A stretch of 64,000 nt of DNA from positions 12,131,473 through 12,195,472 of the forward strand of contig JAQFVV010006215.1 of NCBI GenBank assembly GCA_028023455.1, in the 5' to 3' direction. The notes beneath the pieces are model-generated. The model saw only the letters and a list, made by a program, of their open reading frames with translations, searched no databases and had not been told where the DNA came from. The DNA comes from Epiperipatus broadwayi (lineage: Eukaryota; Onychophora; Udeonychophora; Euonychophora; Peripatidae). Position 1 is the stretch's first letter; each line of letters starts with the position of its first letter. The translations under genes and the position numbers were made by a program. Positions 24,547 through 36,389 of this stretch are shown here, piece after piece.

Positions 24547-27154
24547 GTGTAACGGTAAGAAAAGTAGAGCTGCTTTAACCTAACCTAGAGATGCAGATAG
24601 AGGGGGTTCGAACCTCACCTACTCCTCTAGATTGCTACTAAGCGACTTACTCCCCAACCCTCACTAGAATTTAATCTTAATGTATGCCCGGTGGTCAGGG
24701 AGAGAAGAGACCACGAAAAGGAATTTTTACATATATAATGATCAGATGTATCTACATATGTCACAAAAGAAAACAATACTAAGTGGTTTTATTTATAGTG
24801 AATGAAAGATAACTGAAACTTTTATTATTTACATTAAAAGAATTCATACAATGCTTTATTAATAGAACGCAGGCTATTTTCACTGCAATCGGATAGACAT
24901 ATACAAAAGATCAATTGATCGTAATGATAAGAACAGACAAAATTTTACATTATATCATCTTTAAAATATTCCAGCCAATGGAAGTGTTACATAAAGGAAA
25001 TCAAGAGAGAGAGACTTGATTCATTAACTCTGTGGTTGGAGAACATAGAAATAAATAGGTGGTCAAACTCAACTAAACACTTTGAACAGGTTTAAATCAC
25101 AACCCTACTTATGATTTAAGAAGAATGATAAAGTGACCCCAGCAGAAATTTTAAGCAATAATTGAATATTTCTATGAGATTTTGAGAAAGATTTCCTAAT
25201 AAATATAAATATACAAAACCATGCACAAAGGCGAGAGCATATAGTGGGCTGTGAGGCTCAAGACATAACAGTTACCAAGAGATTAACACAAGACCGGATA
25301 GCTCTCCGTCTCTAAGCTAGGTTAGAGAGAAAAATGGAACCCGTTCGCTAAACGCGTGACCCAGATTCAGGATCGGAGTTTTATTGCTTATGTCCAGTTA
25401 CATACATTGAAGGAACTGAGATCGACATGAGATCCAGAACATTTTATTTATTTTAAGAAGATCCAAATGTAGGTATGTTAACCTAAGCGAACTTGGCAAA
25501 AAGAAGCACTGTAATATATGCTGAGCGGCCCAGTAGATCACCCGAGGCACGATATCATATAAATACGGTCAACGACCTTTAAATTTAAAAAAGAAACCCT
25601 CTGCAAAAACATATAAATATTACGAAAGCTCAACCATCACTGAAAATCCGCAGAAAAATAGTAACTTCCCTTTTTATAAAATTCAGATCACTAAAACAAG
25701 AGGGTGGATATTTTATTGATTTAGTTGAAGTTTAACCAACACACCCCAGAGTCAATGCTATTTAATAATTTTTAATACATATTGTCAAAATGCACTCTCT
25801 CTTATTACTAAAATATAAATGCGAACGTTTTATTTCACGCTCTTCAAAATATAACTTTAAATTTGTAACCCTTCATTGACTAAAATATACAGGCATTTGA
25901 TAAGGATCTTTCTTTTATATATATATAAAAAAATCTAAGTTAAAGTTTGGAAAGTTTTATAATAGAATATTTAGCAATTTAAATCTTGATTTTAAAATAG
26001 TTTTGCACTTTCTATGATTTGCTTCCTTTTCTTTCTAAATAAATATTTATATAAAATAAATAACTTAATTACGGGAGTATAATGGCGGAAAGTTAAACGA
26101 AGTATTTTTCAATTAAATTAATAAGAACTATGGCCGCCATTATATATAATAACCCCTCCCATTACGATATAAAAAAAAAAAAAAAGAAAGCAATTAATGA
26201 AATATAATTTCACAAGATTCGAATACATAGATTTAAAAAAACATATATATATAGAAAAGCATAAATATACATTGAAATTTCAAATTACAAAGATATTTTA
26301 ATAATTTATGGGAACGTTACCGGTAACTAGATGGGTGGGTCAAAATGAGTTCATTTGATGTTTCCCCGCAGGTCTTCTCGGTTCTTCAAATTTGTTTTTC
26401 CATGTTTTTGAGGGCAGATTTTCATGGATACAGGGCAGATACTTTTGTTCTCTGGCTGGCTTACATGATTACGACTCCTGCATCAGGAACAGCTCAGGAG
26501 AGTGAAGGCAAAGAAGTTACCCCTGCATTTTTGCAGAGCAACACATTTCTGGATTCTTTTATTTATATGCTGAAAGAATAGAGTGCAGCTTGAAGTAAGT
26601 ACAGCAAGCAAGAGTTCGCTATATTGTCCAATCTTTCAGCAAAATTTCTTCCAACAAAATTCTTAAGATTTCTCTCTGACCTTCAGCACAGGTTACCAGC
26701 AAGCATAAGACCAAGAACAAAAGAAAAGTTCTTTATTTATACCCTTTTTCCATTATGTTTTTAATCTGCTAATTAGTAGCGAATCATGCCCGTTGTTTCA
26801 AATTTTTCCTGTTATCTATTTTTATCTAATTCAGAAAAATGTTTTACTAATTAAATTCCTTTTCTTAATGGATTCTATTTAATTAAAAAATTCATCGAAT
26901 TCTACCAAATATATTTTAAAAATAATTGCAATTATAATTTTAAATTTCTATATTTTATTTTATTAAATCTTTTAATTTAGGTAACTATTTGAGAAAACGA
27001 TAAATTTAGTTTGAAAAAGAAACATACATTCACTGTGGTTGGACTTTAGTTTGAAAAAGAAACATACATTCACTGTGGTTGGACTTAGGGTCTTAGTTAG
27101 TCCACAGTGAATGGTGAAGCCAGCATATATATTTATATATATATATATGCACAG
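24547..27154. mobile_element. 2.6-kb sequence between the 5' LTR and the primer-binding site of Gypsy element 1
   Basis: In an intact element the primer-binding site directly follows the LTR. Here a primer-binding-site-like TGGTGCAGTC occurs only at about 27,159, so this stretch looks like an insertion at the LTR/PBS boundary. It begins with a tRNA-like head: GTGTAACGGTAAG resembles an A box, and GGGGGTTCGAACCTC (about 24,604) is a good B box. The interior is mixed. It includes a small hairpin around 26,080-26,145 (ATAATGGCGG ... CCGCCATTAT), the perfect palindrome GTTACCGGTAAC at about 26,316, and a GC-richer 78-codon open frame (26345-26581) of unknown meaning. A tandem repeat and a hairpin lie near 27,000-27,117. 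Several successive insertions are possible. Confidence 0.5.
27003..27117. repeat. tandem 43-bp duplication followed by a hairpin
   Basis: TTTGAAAAAGAAACATACATTC with the following CACTGTGGTTGGACTT occurs twice in direct succession (about 27,010 and 27,053). The second copy then pairs with AGTCCACAGTGAATG (27,099-27,113), giving a stem of about 15 bp around CTTAGGGTCTT. Confidence 0.8.
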
Positions 27155-27158
27155 CTTC

Positions 27159-28966
27159 AGTAGATGGTGCAGTCAACAGGATTATGGAGGTCGTCGTTTT
27201 GTAAACAAAAGAGAAGATAAAAAGTAATTTCGAATAGCTCGTACAAACATGGCTTTTCCTGCACAAAATATCAGAGAATTTGAGATCGGAAATCCAGCTG
27301 GATGGACTCTATACGTAGAACAATTGGAATGATACATGAGGCTGAATAAAATTGAAGACGACAAAACTAAAGTCTCGATATTATTATTTTTCACCGGAAC
27401 AGATGTTTTGCAAATTGCCAAATAATTAGCGGACAATAAAACCCCAGAACAGTTATCATATACATTATTAGTGGAAAAACTTACTGCATATTTTCAGCCT
27501 GCAGTTACCAAAAGAGTCGCACGCCTACGGTTTAGAATGCGAAAACAGCACTCGCACAAAACCTACTCAGAGTATAATATTGCGTTGCGAACCTTGGCAC
27601 GAGAATGCGAAAACAGCACTTGCACGAAACCTACTCAGAGTATAATATTGCGTTGCGAACCTTGGCACGAGACTGTTTATTTCCTGATCTTGACGACATG
27701 CTCTTAGATCAATTTCTCTACGGCATGATCGACCATAATTTGAGAAAATTATTGCTCAGCGAAATAGACATAGATTACAACTCTGCAATTATTAAATGTA
27801 TTACTCATGAGATGATGGTAACAAACGCGATGGAATTCCAAGCTGGAACTAAGGAAGCAAATATTGCTGTAAGCATACGCAAAACGGAAACAGCAGAAAC
27901 ATCATCACGAACTCCAAGAGAGTATTTTACTTGTTTTTGTTGCGGCATAAAGGGACACGTAAAAAGAGTTTGCAAATTCAAAAACCTAAAGTGCCGTATT
28001 TGTGGCATAAAAGGTCTCATGGCAAGCATTTGCAGAAAGAATAACAATCAACAACAGACGCATGTAAAATTAACCGGAAGCGCGAACAAAACGTCAGAAA
28101 TTAAAAGAGTAAAAACTAAGATAAGTGAACAGATTATACTAGATTTAATAATCGTGGAAACTAAAGTCACAATGGAGATAGACAGTGGAGCAGGACTATC
28201 CATCATGTCTCTAATGGACTGGAAAAAAATAAATTCTACACACAAGTCAAAATTTAATCTAGACAAAACAAATGTAATTGCCACAGATGTGAATGGTAAT
28301 AACTTACCAATCTGTGGGAAGGTTTCTGTTCCAGTAAAGTTAAATAACAAAAACAAAACCCTACCTTTGTATATAGTCAAGAGGAACATCAAACCCTTAC
28401 TAGGCTGAAATTGGTTCCGGCCATTGGGCATATCCATTCAGAGTATCAAAACGGTAAAATTGGAAAATATAGTGCATAAACAGTTCCCGAAAATCTTCGA
28501 GGAATACTCGACTCTTTTAGGAATAAATCCAGTAAATATTCAACTAACTGAAGATGGACAACCAGTGAGGTGTAAACCCCGGAAGGTTCATTTTGCACTC
28601 AGAACTAAGGTTGAAGATCTAGCAAATCTTATAAAAGGTGTGTTATCATTCATAGAAGATTCGGATTGGGCCACTCCAATTGTGATAGTAGCAAAACCTG
28701 ATGGAAGTTTATGGATCTGTGGAGATTATAGGGTTACAGTAAACCGTTATTTAAACAAAAGTGCATATCCTGTTCCAAATGTCTCAGAAATACTGGCATC
28801 ACTTCAGAAAGCTGCTATTTTTGCAAAAAAAAAAAATAATAATAATCTTCATGTTGACTCCACTAGCTCTGCATACAATCAAACAGACCAGGAAAGTGAC
28901 AGAACTGTTCTCAGAAACTCACAAGAACGCAGACTACCAATCAAACTAAAAGACTATATTCTAGAG
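27159..28966 (+). pseudogene. Gypsy element 1 gag-protease-partial RT, internally deleted
   Basis: This is the coding remainder of a Ty3/Gypsy retrotransposon. After the PBS-like TGGTGCAGTC, gag starts at ATG 27249 (MAFPAQNIREFEIGNPAGWT) and contains in-frame stops near 27,330 and 27,422. A 68-bp duplication shifts the frame at about 27,604. The frame then stays open from 27605 to 28408. It carries a zinc knuckle CFCCGIKGHVKRVC (CX2CX4HX4C), a second degraded knuckle lacking its His (CRICGIKGLMASIC), and an aspartic protease active site DSGAGLSIM near 28,180. One stop at 28,406 replaces Trp in the usual LG.NW. The RT begins (WATPIVIVAKPDGSLWICGDYR) but stops at EILASLQKA. The frame then jumps to a pol-like C-terminus, RRLPIKLKDYILE, just before the 3' LTR. 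RT catalytic motifs, RNase H and integrase are missing, so the copy is not autonomous. Confidence 0.85.
27536..27671 (+). repeat. 68-bp tandem duplication inside gag
   Basis: The segment starting AATGCGAAAACAGCACT at 27536 is repeated from 27604 with only a few substitutions. Since 68 is not divisible by three, the second copy changes the reading frame. This explains why gag is split into two overlapping frames. Confidence 0.9.
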
Positions 28967-28976
28967 TGAGGGGAGG

Positions 28977-29299
28977 TGCGCTAAATGGACTGATTAACTC
29001 TAGAAATAATAACTAGAGGGGTGGCGAAGCGAATGTAGAAGCGTTGATGAATAGAGTGAAGTAAAAAAGAACGTTTTATCTTGTTTTTTCTTTCTTCCGA
29101 TTAACATACTTCCTAACGAGTGGACACGTTAAGGCTGTAAGCCTAAAAGTAAAACTAACAATGGAGTTAACAACTTGTACAAAATAGTTGTAATCTAAGA
29201 ATTGTTTACAAATAATTAAATAACTTAGTTATAAACCTCTACGAACCTAACTTTATTTATACAACATCAGCTGAGTTTTAACTCCCTGAATACACTGTA
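28977..29299 (+). repeat. 3' LTR of Gypsy element 1
   Basis: This 323-bp sequence starts TGCGCTAAAT directly after a polypurine tract (GTGAGGGGAGG) and ends CACTGTA. It is followed by AACTC (29300-29304), the right target-site duplication. It matches the left LTR at 24233-24546. Confidence 0.87.
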
Positions 29300-29304
29300 A
29301 ACTC

Positions 29305-31321
29305 AAAGGCTTGAAGTGTTAAGAAGAGAGGGCTCTTGCTTGCAGGACTCCACTCTGAAAAACACTGAGTTGCACAAACATGCACACCATCAGTGTTCTC
29401 TCGGTCGTTTATGTGTGTGCTGTCACTATTTGCTAAGCGTGAAGTTCAAATACTACAGAAGTTAAACACAAGTTAAAGGTTTTAATTAAATTATTTTTAT
29501 AAAATAATCTATTTATGAAGTTGATATAATCAAGACATTTCTATAAGACTAGCTATAAATGAGGGTCAATCAACATACATATAAAAACAAAAATAAATAA
29601 AAAATCTGCTGAAAAAAGTATTCAATAGGGATATTATTTAAAACCTGAATTTCAGTAATAAAAAAATATAAAAAAAATTAATAATCATAATAATTTGCTC
29701 TAAAAAAAAAAGTACTTCATTTTATAACTTTTCTTTAAAAAACTTAGAAACAACTTTGAATAAATGAAGATCCACTAACTAATGGGGGGAAATGCAGACA
29801 GATAACAAAGTGAATGCATAGTTTAAAACCCGGAGAAAAAAAAAAAACTTTATAAAAATGAAGTATTATAAAGTCTGCTAAATTAAATTATAGATGTTCA
29901 TAAAAGACGGAATTAGTTTATATTTAGAAAAATATAAAAAGATCCAAATATTTTAATGCCTTAAGATTATTTTTTGTTAAATAAGTATATAAAAATTCAA
30001 ATTCTGATATATAAATAATAGTTGTATTCTCTATAAGCAAGCAAGGAAAAAATTATTTATAGTTTAACCCATAGATTAAATTAATAATTAAAATATCAAG
30101 TGCATATATATGCATCATATCATATACAGGACTGTTTAAAGATAAAACAATAGTTATGTTGACAAATTAAAGAGAAATTAGAATTAATAATTGTTTTATT
30201 TTTATATTATAAAATACATATGTGAGTGTATTTAAGTATTCTATATAGATACATTTAACATTTAAATAAAAATTAAAATAAATAATTGGAATATTTTTTT
30301 GCATTACTAAAATATATATTGATGCACATATATTTTATATAAGATTTCTTCCCATTATATATATATTGTAACACTACCGGTAAATAAAGGGATCGCACCT
30401 GAGCTGATGGTCACCAGTATGTGATCATCAACAGCCTTCAGTTGAGTAGCCATTTATAACTATATGAAAAATCAGGCTATATACCATCAGGAATCTGAGG
30501 AATTGTTTGTTTATACTCAAGTAAAAAAAAAATATAAAATTTAATATCAAAGGAATCAGCATGATAAATCCCTCTGAAATCTTTCTGAAAGATCAGCCCA
30601 GTTAACTTCTAAAATAACTATAAATATAATTAAATATAAATTCACCAGCATTATAAATAAGTATAATTCATTCATCATCATGAATGATCAATAATCAAAA
30701 TAAATCAACAGTAAATCTAGTGACTAGATTTGGAATGGGTCTACTGTAGACCAGGCCAACTATTAGCCTTTGCCAGCTTGGGGCAATTATTTACACATAA
30801 CTTGGATGTACGCTAATCCATCAGAATATATAACCTTAGAAACAATAATGCTGGGATATTAAAACATGCTGATCATGATCAATGCTCTGGCCATTTAGTA
30901 CCATTAATATACTGGCCAACAATAAACTGAATTTTTAACAGACTAGACAACATAAAATGTAGTGCATGGACTTTAAAGAATATACTCTTCGCAAACCAAT
31001 CCAAGATGATAATCACACATCACAATCAACTGGATTCCAATACACTAACTTTCTATATAGCTGTTATGGATGAATCTAGCTCAGGAAGCAAGAATTTTAG
31101 TGTGAGCAAGAGAGAAATAAATAAATAAATTAGCTTATTATAAATAACCTTAAGCAAATCATGAGCTTCCCCTACCTATAAATAAGTAGTTTTATTGGGA
31201 TCATCAAAAAAAAAAAAAATTCTAGAATATAAGCTGTCATGGTTAGAATAAAAAAATTATAACTAAAAAAATATATATTTTTAAAGCAATTATTACATAT
31301 CTAATTAACAACAACAAAAAA
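29305..31321. other. intronic sequence between Gypsy element 1 and RTE copy 1
   Basis: A/T-rich sequence with no gene. Near 30,368 a TGTAACACTACCGGTAAATAAAGG stretch and a GC-richer patch to about 30,440 resemble a transposon edge. I could not pair it with another end. Confidence 0.35.
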
Positions 31322-31915
31322 ATGACATGACAGTATTGAGAGAAGTTATAGAAAGGACAAATGAATATGAGTTGTCATTATGCTTTGGATTTGTAGATTA
31401 TGAAAAGGCATCTGATTCTATAATCATTACTTCAGTGATTAAAGCATTGGATTATCAAGGTATAGATCCAGGATATTGTCATATTTTAAAGAATATTTAT
31501 AAAAATGCAACAGCAATAATTTGATTACATAATGATACTAGAAAAGGTGTAAGACATAGTGATTCCATATCTCCAAAACTCAAAACTTTTTACAATGGCA
31601 CTGCAAGAAGTATTTTGTGGATTAAAATGGAAAGCTAAAGGAATGAAAGTAAATGGAGATTATTTAAGTCATTTAAATTTTGCAGATGATGTAGTTGTTT
31701 TTGCAAATAATGCTTTAGAGCTGCAGGAAATGTTGCAGGAGTTATCAGATGAAAATAGGACTAAAGATAAATGTTAAAAAGACTAAAATAATGTTTAAGG
31801 GATTTTCTCAAAATATGAAAATAAAGATTGATTATGATGAGTTAAAAAAAGTTAAAAGCTACCAATACCTTGGTCAGATTATTAATATAGATAGAAACAT
31901 AATGGATAAAGTAAT

Positions 31916-32546
31916 TGTCATATCAGACCCTGCCTTCGGAAGTGGACTATTCCAGATTCTTTACCTGATTGGCTAGCATCCAATTGCTACCCAAAGGGAT
32001 TAAATCCTTCACTGGGATTCGTGCACCAATTCCGCATATTTTCAGTAAGATAGAAGGTCGGCCATTAAATAGTCAGCCTTTTGGAGGAAAGGCAGAGAGC
32101 AATTACTTCTGTCAACCTGAATGACTGAACGTGCTCTCCATTAAACCCTCTGCCGTCAGCAAGAGTAATATTTCTTCTCATTATCACGACATCCATGCAG
32201 GGAGGCAAGTCCACATATGGATTGGAAACTGCTACATCTGCACTAGACTCGAGGAAAGCTAATTACATAGCTGGAAGTCTTAACCAGAGCTCACGAGGCA
32301 AGCTAATCATTTGCTGGAAGCGGGTTCCGAACTCGGCACGACTGCATCAGCATTAACGTGTATAACAATATATGTATATTATTGTTTAACTAACAAGTGT
32401 GTATATATTTTTTAACAATATATGTACATTATTGTTTAACTAACAAGTGAGTATATTTTTTAATATTAATAAATTGTACATATTATTTATTGCTGAGTAG
32501 TTGTTCTTTTTGTAACTGTAACCTGTAAGTTTAACCAAACACAACA
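31916..32546 (+). repeat. 5' LTR of Gypsy element 2
   Basis: This 631-bp LTR starts TGTCATATCAGACCC and ends ACACAACA. It is preceded by GTAAT (31911-31915), which corresponds to TTAAT after the right LTR with one mismatch. The undisturbed RTE copy reads ATTAAT at this site. It contains CpG-bearing sequence and a T/A-rich tail with a partial internal duplication (TATGTATATTATTGTTTAACTAAC near 32,370 and its variant near 32,420). Confidence 0.9.
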
Positions 32547-32548
32547 GA

Positions 32549-32660
32549 TCTGGTGCAGTCAGACAATTGAAAAATTTTTCCCCCAAGGCAGGAAAAATTT
32601 TAATAAAATATGCCAGTTTCAACAGATCTGGCACAGTCGCACAGAAATTTTTCCCTCATG
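32549..32660 (+). repeat. duplicated primer-binding-site region of Gypsy element 2
   Basis: Directly after the LTR, ACAGATCTGGTGCAGTCAG is followed about 80 bp later by ACAGATCTGGCACAGTCGC. Both are followed by a similar AAATTTTTCCC..GGCTGGAAAAATT block. The first copy is in the right place to bind the tRNA primer; the second is a tandem duplicate. Confidence 0.8.
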
Positions 32661-32934
32661 GCTGGAAAAATTATACCTAAATGTATGAAATAATATAATG
32701 TATGAAATAAATACGCGAGTGCATATTTTGCGTATTTGTTTTATTATTTTTCTTTTTGAAAAAATTTATGTTTGCCATAAATTCATTATGGTAATTTTTT
32801 TAAAAAAAAAATCACGTAAAGGGCAATTTGAGGCTACAACTAATCAAGAGGACTTAACTCACAAGACAGCGTCAAAGCTCGCGCTAGTGGTTTAAAAGCT
32901 TCGTTGAGTTACTTACAATAACGTAACTGTAAAA

Positions 32935-33115
32935 ACCAAATAATTACGAGTGGTTACTCGGAAAAATAAAGATAAAAATCAATTTTAAACAACTACAAAC
33001 AGTAGAAAAAATTAAATATGAGTGGTTACCCCGAACTTAATACAAAAATCGATTTTAAACAACTATAACAGTAGTACAAAATAATTACGAGGGGTGACTT
33101 TCATAAATAAATAAA
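32935..33115 (+). repeat. leader repeats of Gypsy element 2 (~70-bp unit, 2.5 copies)
   Basis: AATTACGAGTGGTTACTCGG, AAATATGAGTGGTTACCCCG and AATTACGAGGGGTGACTTTC begin successive units. The first two are each followed by AATC(A/G)ATTTTAAACAACTA and CAGTAG. The array lies in the untranslated leader just before the gag start. Confidence 0.8.
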
Positions 33116-33116
33116 G

Positions 33117-34857
33117 ATGGCTAAAGCAATTGGCTCTAAGGAATCGTTTGATCCGGGTCAACCTGTGGCCAAATTATGAAAAGCGTTTGATTTTTTACCT
33201 ACAGGCTAACCAGATTAAAAAACCTGAGGTAAAGTTAGCCACACTAATGACCATAAAAGATCAGCAAACGTACGATATACTCCAAGTCTCAATCTATGGC
33301 TGTAACGCCAGCAGAGCTGGATTTTGACAGAGGGTTGACAATTCTCACAGAGTATTTTTCCCTAAACCCTTGACAGTAATGCAGAGATACTATTTTAATC
33401 TCAGCATACAAGAACAGGGTGAAACAGCTAGAGAATTTGCAACACGAATCCATATATTAGCCTTGAAGTGTGATTTCAAAGATTTCATGAATGAAGCACT
33501 TTGTTATCGTTTTATTTGAGGCATAAATGATCACAATTTGACACTGATAATGTTAATGATTCTGGACCTAGATTTTGAGACAGCGGTAGCTCAGGCAGGA
33601 CTAGCAAAAACAATGGCTAGTCAAGCTATCCTATTAAAAAGACTTAAAGTATGAAGTGCAAAAAATTGAGCATAACACAGGGTCACCCAAATACACACTC
33701 AGCATCAAATAGCCCATGACATTGTTATAGATACAATGAGCACATGCACATACATACAGAATTCCTGTACCACAAGGCAACATGCACGTTTTGCGAGCAA
33801 GTCGGACATTTAAAGGTGGCATGTCTGAAATTTGAAAAGACAAACAGCAGAGTCAAAAATAGAAACACCTATCCCTAAAAACAGTGAGGACACTTATAAG
33901 AAACATAAGCAAGTTGCCTGTATAAATAAAGCATATCAGAGTTGACAAGTCTGGGTTTATACACACTGTCATGATTAATGATATGCCAGTCAAGATGGTA
34001 ACTGGATACAGGGGACAGCAGTGTCTATAGTTTCAAGAAAGACCTGGGCGATCATTAATAAAAAGAATAAATATAAACTGCACCCTTGCAGTATGTCAAT
34101 ATCAGACTACCAAGGGAATAAAATAAAATTTTTGGGTCAGATAAGAGGTAAAATTATTATGCCTAACAAGATAAGACACCTACCTCTTGTTGTGGCATCG
34201 GGTGATCACAACAACCTGTTAGGCCATGACTGGTTCAGTCACTTAGGGTTCAAAATGAACCAGCTCATAACATTATCAAAGATGAAGTCTAATTATTCAG
34301 AAGACTTCAACAAAAAGCTGACCATGAAATGGATGGAAGCTGGAACACCAGAATTGTCAGGACTCTGCCTGCGCAGCACTCCACTCCGAGCACAGTAACA
34401 GAGAAAAATCCTGCAGAACTGTTATTCAGTAGACCCTTAGGAAGTATGCTATCAACCCTGAAACCCTGCCAAACTTGAAAAAAATAAAACTTTAAATAAG
34501 GATACAAGTACTATGTCTTATGTACTATGGGTCTATAAAATGGATAGCAGTAGTGGTGACTCAAATAAAGGGTCTCTACACTGTCATTGTGCAAACAGAA
34601 GAGGGTCATCATCATCATTGCCATCACAACCAGCTAAGACTCAACCACACATCAGAAGCTTAAAAAAAGCTGTGGTCAACCTGAAATGAGTACTTCAGGC
34701 AGGAAAGATTAACAGCAAAATCAAGACAGCAGCAGGCAACCAGAAACAAGTTCATCAAGCAAAAAAGATGAAGACAGGAACAGCAATCAACCAGAGAAAT
34801 CAAGAAAGCGGATAATACGTCGTCCAGCGCATCTCGATGACTATGTCCACCAGAGCT
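33117..34857 (+). pseudogene. Gypsy element 2 gag-protease remnant with pol core deleted
   Basis: Gag starts at ATG 33117 (MAKAIGSKESFDPGQ) with an early stop, and continues in another frame (ANQIKKPEVKLATLM...). Recognisable gag follows: EQGETAREFATRIHILALKC (about 33,413-33,472) and GINDHNL. A zinc knuckle CTFCEQVGHLKVAC (CX2CX4HX4C) lies near 33,790-33,830. The protease region follows (VSIVSRKTWAIINKK, 34,021 on), ending in LLGHDWFSHLGF. The open frame 34021-34398 covers it. The catalytic DTG is degraded: the frame just before shows VTGYRG. After a short unrelated stretch only a pol-like C-terminus, RRPAHLDDYVHQS and stop at 34,857, is left. RT, RNase H and integrase are absent. Confidence 0.82.
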
Positions 34858-34878
34858 AATTTTAGCCAGAGGAAGGGA

Positions 34879-35465
34879 TGTATCTGACCCTGCCTTCAGA
34901 AGTGGATTATTCCAGATTCCTTACTTCATTGACTAGCACCCAGTAGTTACTCAAAGGAATTAAATCCTTCACTGGTTCAGACACCAAATACATACGTTTC
35001 CAATAAAGTAGGGGATCTGCCATTAAATAGTCAGCTTTTTGGAGGCAAGGCAGAGAGCAATTACTTCTGTCAATTTGAAGGACTGAACGTGCTCTTCATT
35101 AAACCTTCTGCCATCACCAAGGGTAGTATCTCTTCTCATTATCGTGACATCCATGCAGTGAGGCAAGTCCATCTGTGGTCTGGAAACTGCTATGTCCGCA
35201 CTCGACTCAAGGCAAGCTAAGTACATAACTGGAAGAATCTTACCAGAACTCACGAGGCAGGCTAATCATTAGCTAGAAGCAAGTTCCGGACTCCGCACAA
35301 ATACCTCGGCAATAATGTGTATAACAACATATGTATATTATTGTTTAACTAACAAGTGTGTACATTTTTTAGTATTAATAAATTGTACATATTATTTATT
35401 GCTGAGTAGTTGTTCTTCTGGTAACTTGGTTTGGAACGAACCTGTAAGCCTAACCAAACACAACA
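34879..35465 (+). repeat. 3' LTR of Gypsy element 2
   Basis: This 587-bp LTR starts TGTATCTGACCC after the polypurine tract CCAGAGGAAGGGA and ends ACACAACA. It is clearly the same sequence as 31916-32546 with scattered substitutions, and it lacks the internal tail duplication seen in the left LTR. It is followed by TTAAT, the right target duplication, and then by the continuing RTE reading frame. Confidence 0.9.
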
Positions 35466-36389
35466 TTAATCATAGAATTAAACTTGGTTGGAGTGCTTTT
35501 GATAGAAATAACTTGATACTAAAAGGAAATATGCTTATGTGTTTGAAAAGGAAGGTTTTTAATAAATGTGTTTTACCAGTTCTTACTTATGGATCTGAGA
35601 CTCGAATACCTAATAGAAGAGCAATACAGAGACTTTAGACCACTCAAAGAAATGTGGAGAGATGTATGTTGAGAGTAACAAGAAGAGATCGAAAATGCAA
35701 TATATGGGCAAGAGAACAACAGGTGTTACTAACCTCATTGAAAAAATTGGAAAGCCTGAAATGGAGTTGGGCTGGACATATTTCTAGAAGAGATAATAAT
35801 AAATGGACAATTGAAATCTTAAACTGGATTCTAAGAGATTGTAAAGAACCCAGAAAGAGACCGTATAAGATGGATGAATAGATGAAATAAGAAAGTGTGC
35901 AGGGGTGATGTGGAGAAGAGAAGCTAAAGATGGGAGATGGATTTAACTTGGAGAGATTTACATTCTGCAATAGACTGATAATGATTGATGATGATGAGTA
36001 TGACATTTCAAACATCCATTTCATCAAAATATATATATACATTTTCACAAAAAATTATATTAACCAACCAATTAATTTTTATTCATGGACCAATTAATTT
36101 TTATTCATGGATTAATTTTAAATTTATTAGGTTCTTTCTTTAAAAATAATTAAGAATTATATCATATTTGATGTTTCCATGGTTGAATTATGTAAATTAC
36201 TTTTTGAGTTAAACCATGTAGATAAATTACCTTTTGGGTTAAACCATGTATTATTTTCCATTACATACCAATATTTCGACAAACTAGCATCCGCCACTGT
36301 CAAGGTTAACTTTTGAAAAAAAAATCATTAGTTCTCAAACAATAATGTGTCTGAATGCGAGATGAGAAATGAAATTCAGCTTAAAGTAG

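Larger units (their letters stand above)
31329..35999 (+). mobile_element. RTE-like LINE copy 1, 5'-truncated and split by Gypsy element 2
   Basis: This is a 5'-truncated non-LTR retrotransposon. It starts in the RT domain (VLREVIERTNEYELSLCFGF, then VDYEKASDS, motif A). The HLNFADDVVVFANN motif at about 31,670-31,710 is the RT active site. Several stops and frameshifts break it, for example at 31,522 and 31,775. The RT is interrupted at 31,915 by Gypsy element 2 and resumes at 35,466 (NHRIKLGWSAF...GSETRIPNRRA). The C-terminal part ends near 35,880. The tail is TGATGATGATGA. ATGACAT at 31322-31328 and again at 36000-36006 is a likely target-site duplication. It is closely related to the better preserved copy at 45684-46820. 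Confidence 0.85.

Noticed and set aside
24541-24625. Functional tRNA gene
   Set aside because: A- and B-box-like sequences are present, but the T stem is poorly paired and no acceptor stem could be formed; a SINE-type head is more likely.
35644-36048. 134-codon minus-strand frame
   Set aside because: It is the antisense shadow of the RTE C-terminal region; the same shadow appears at 46,467-46,877 and in the 47.6-kb fragment.
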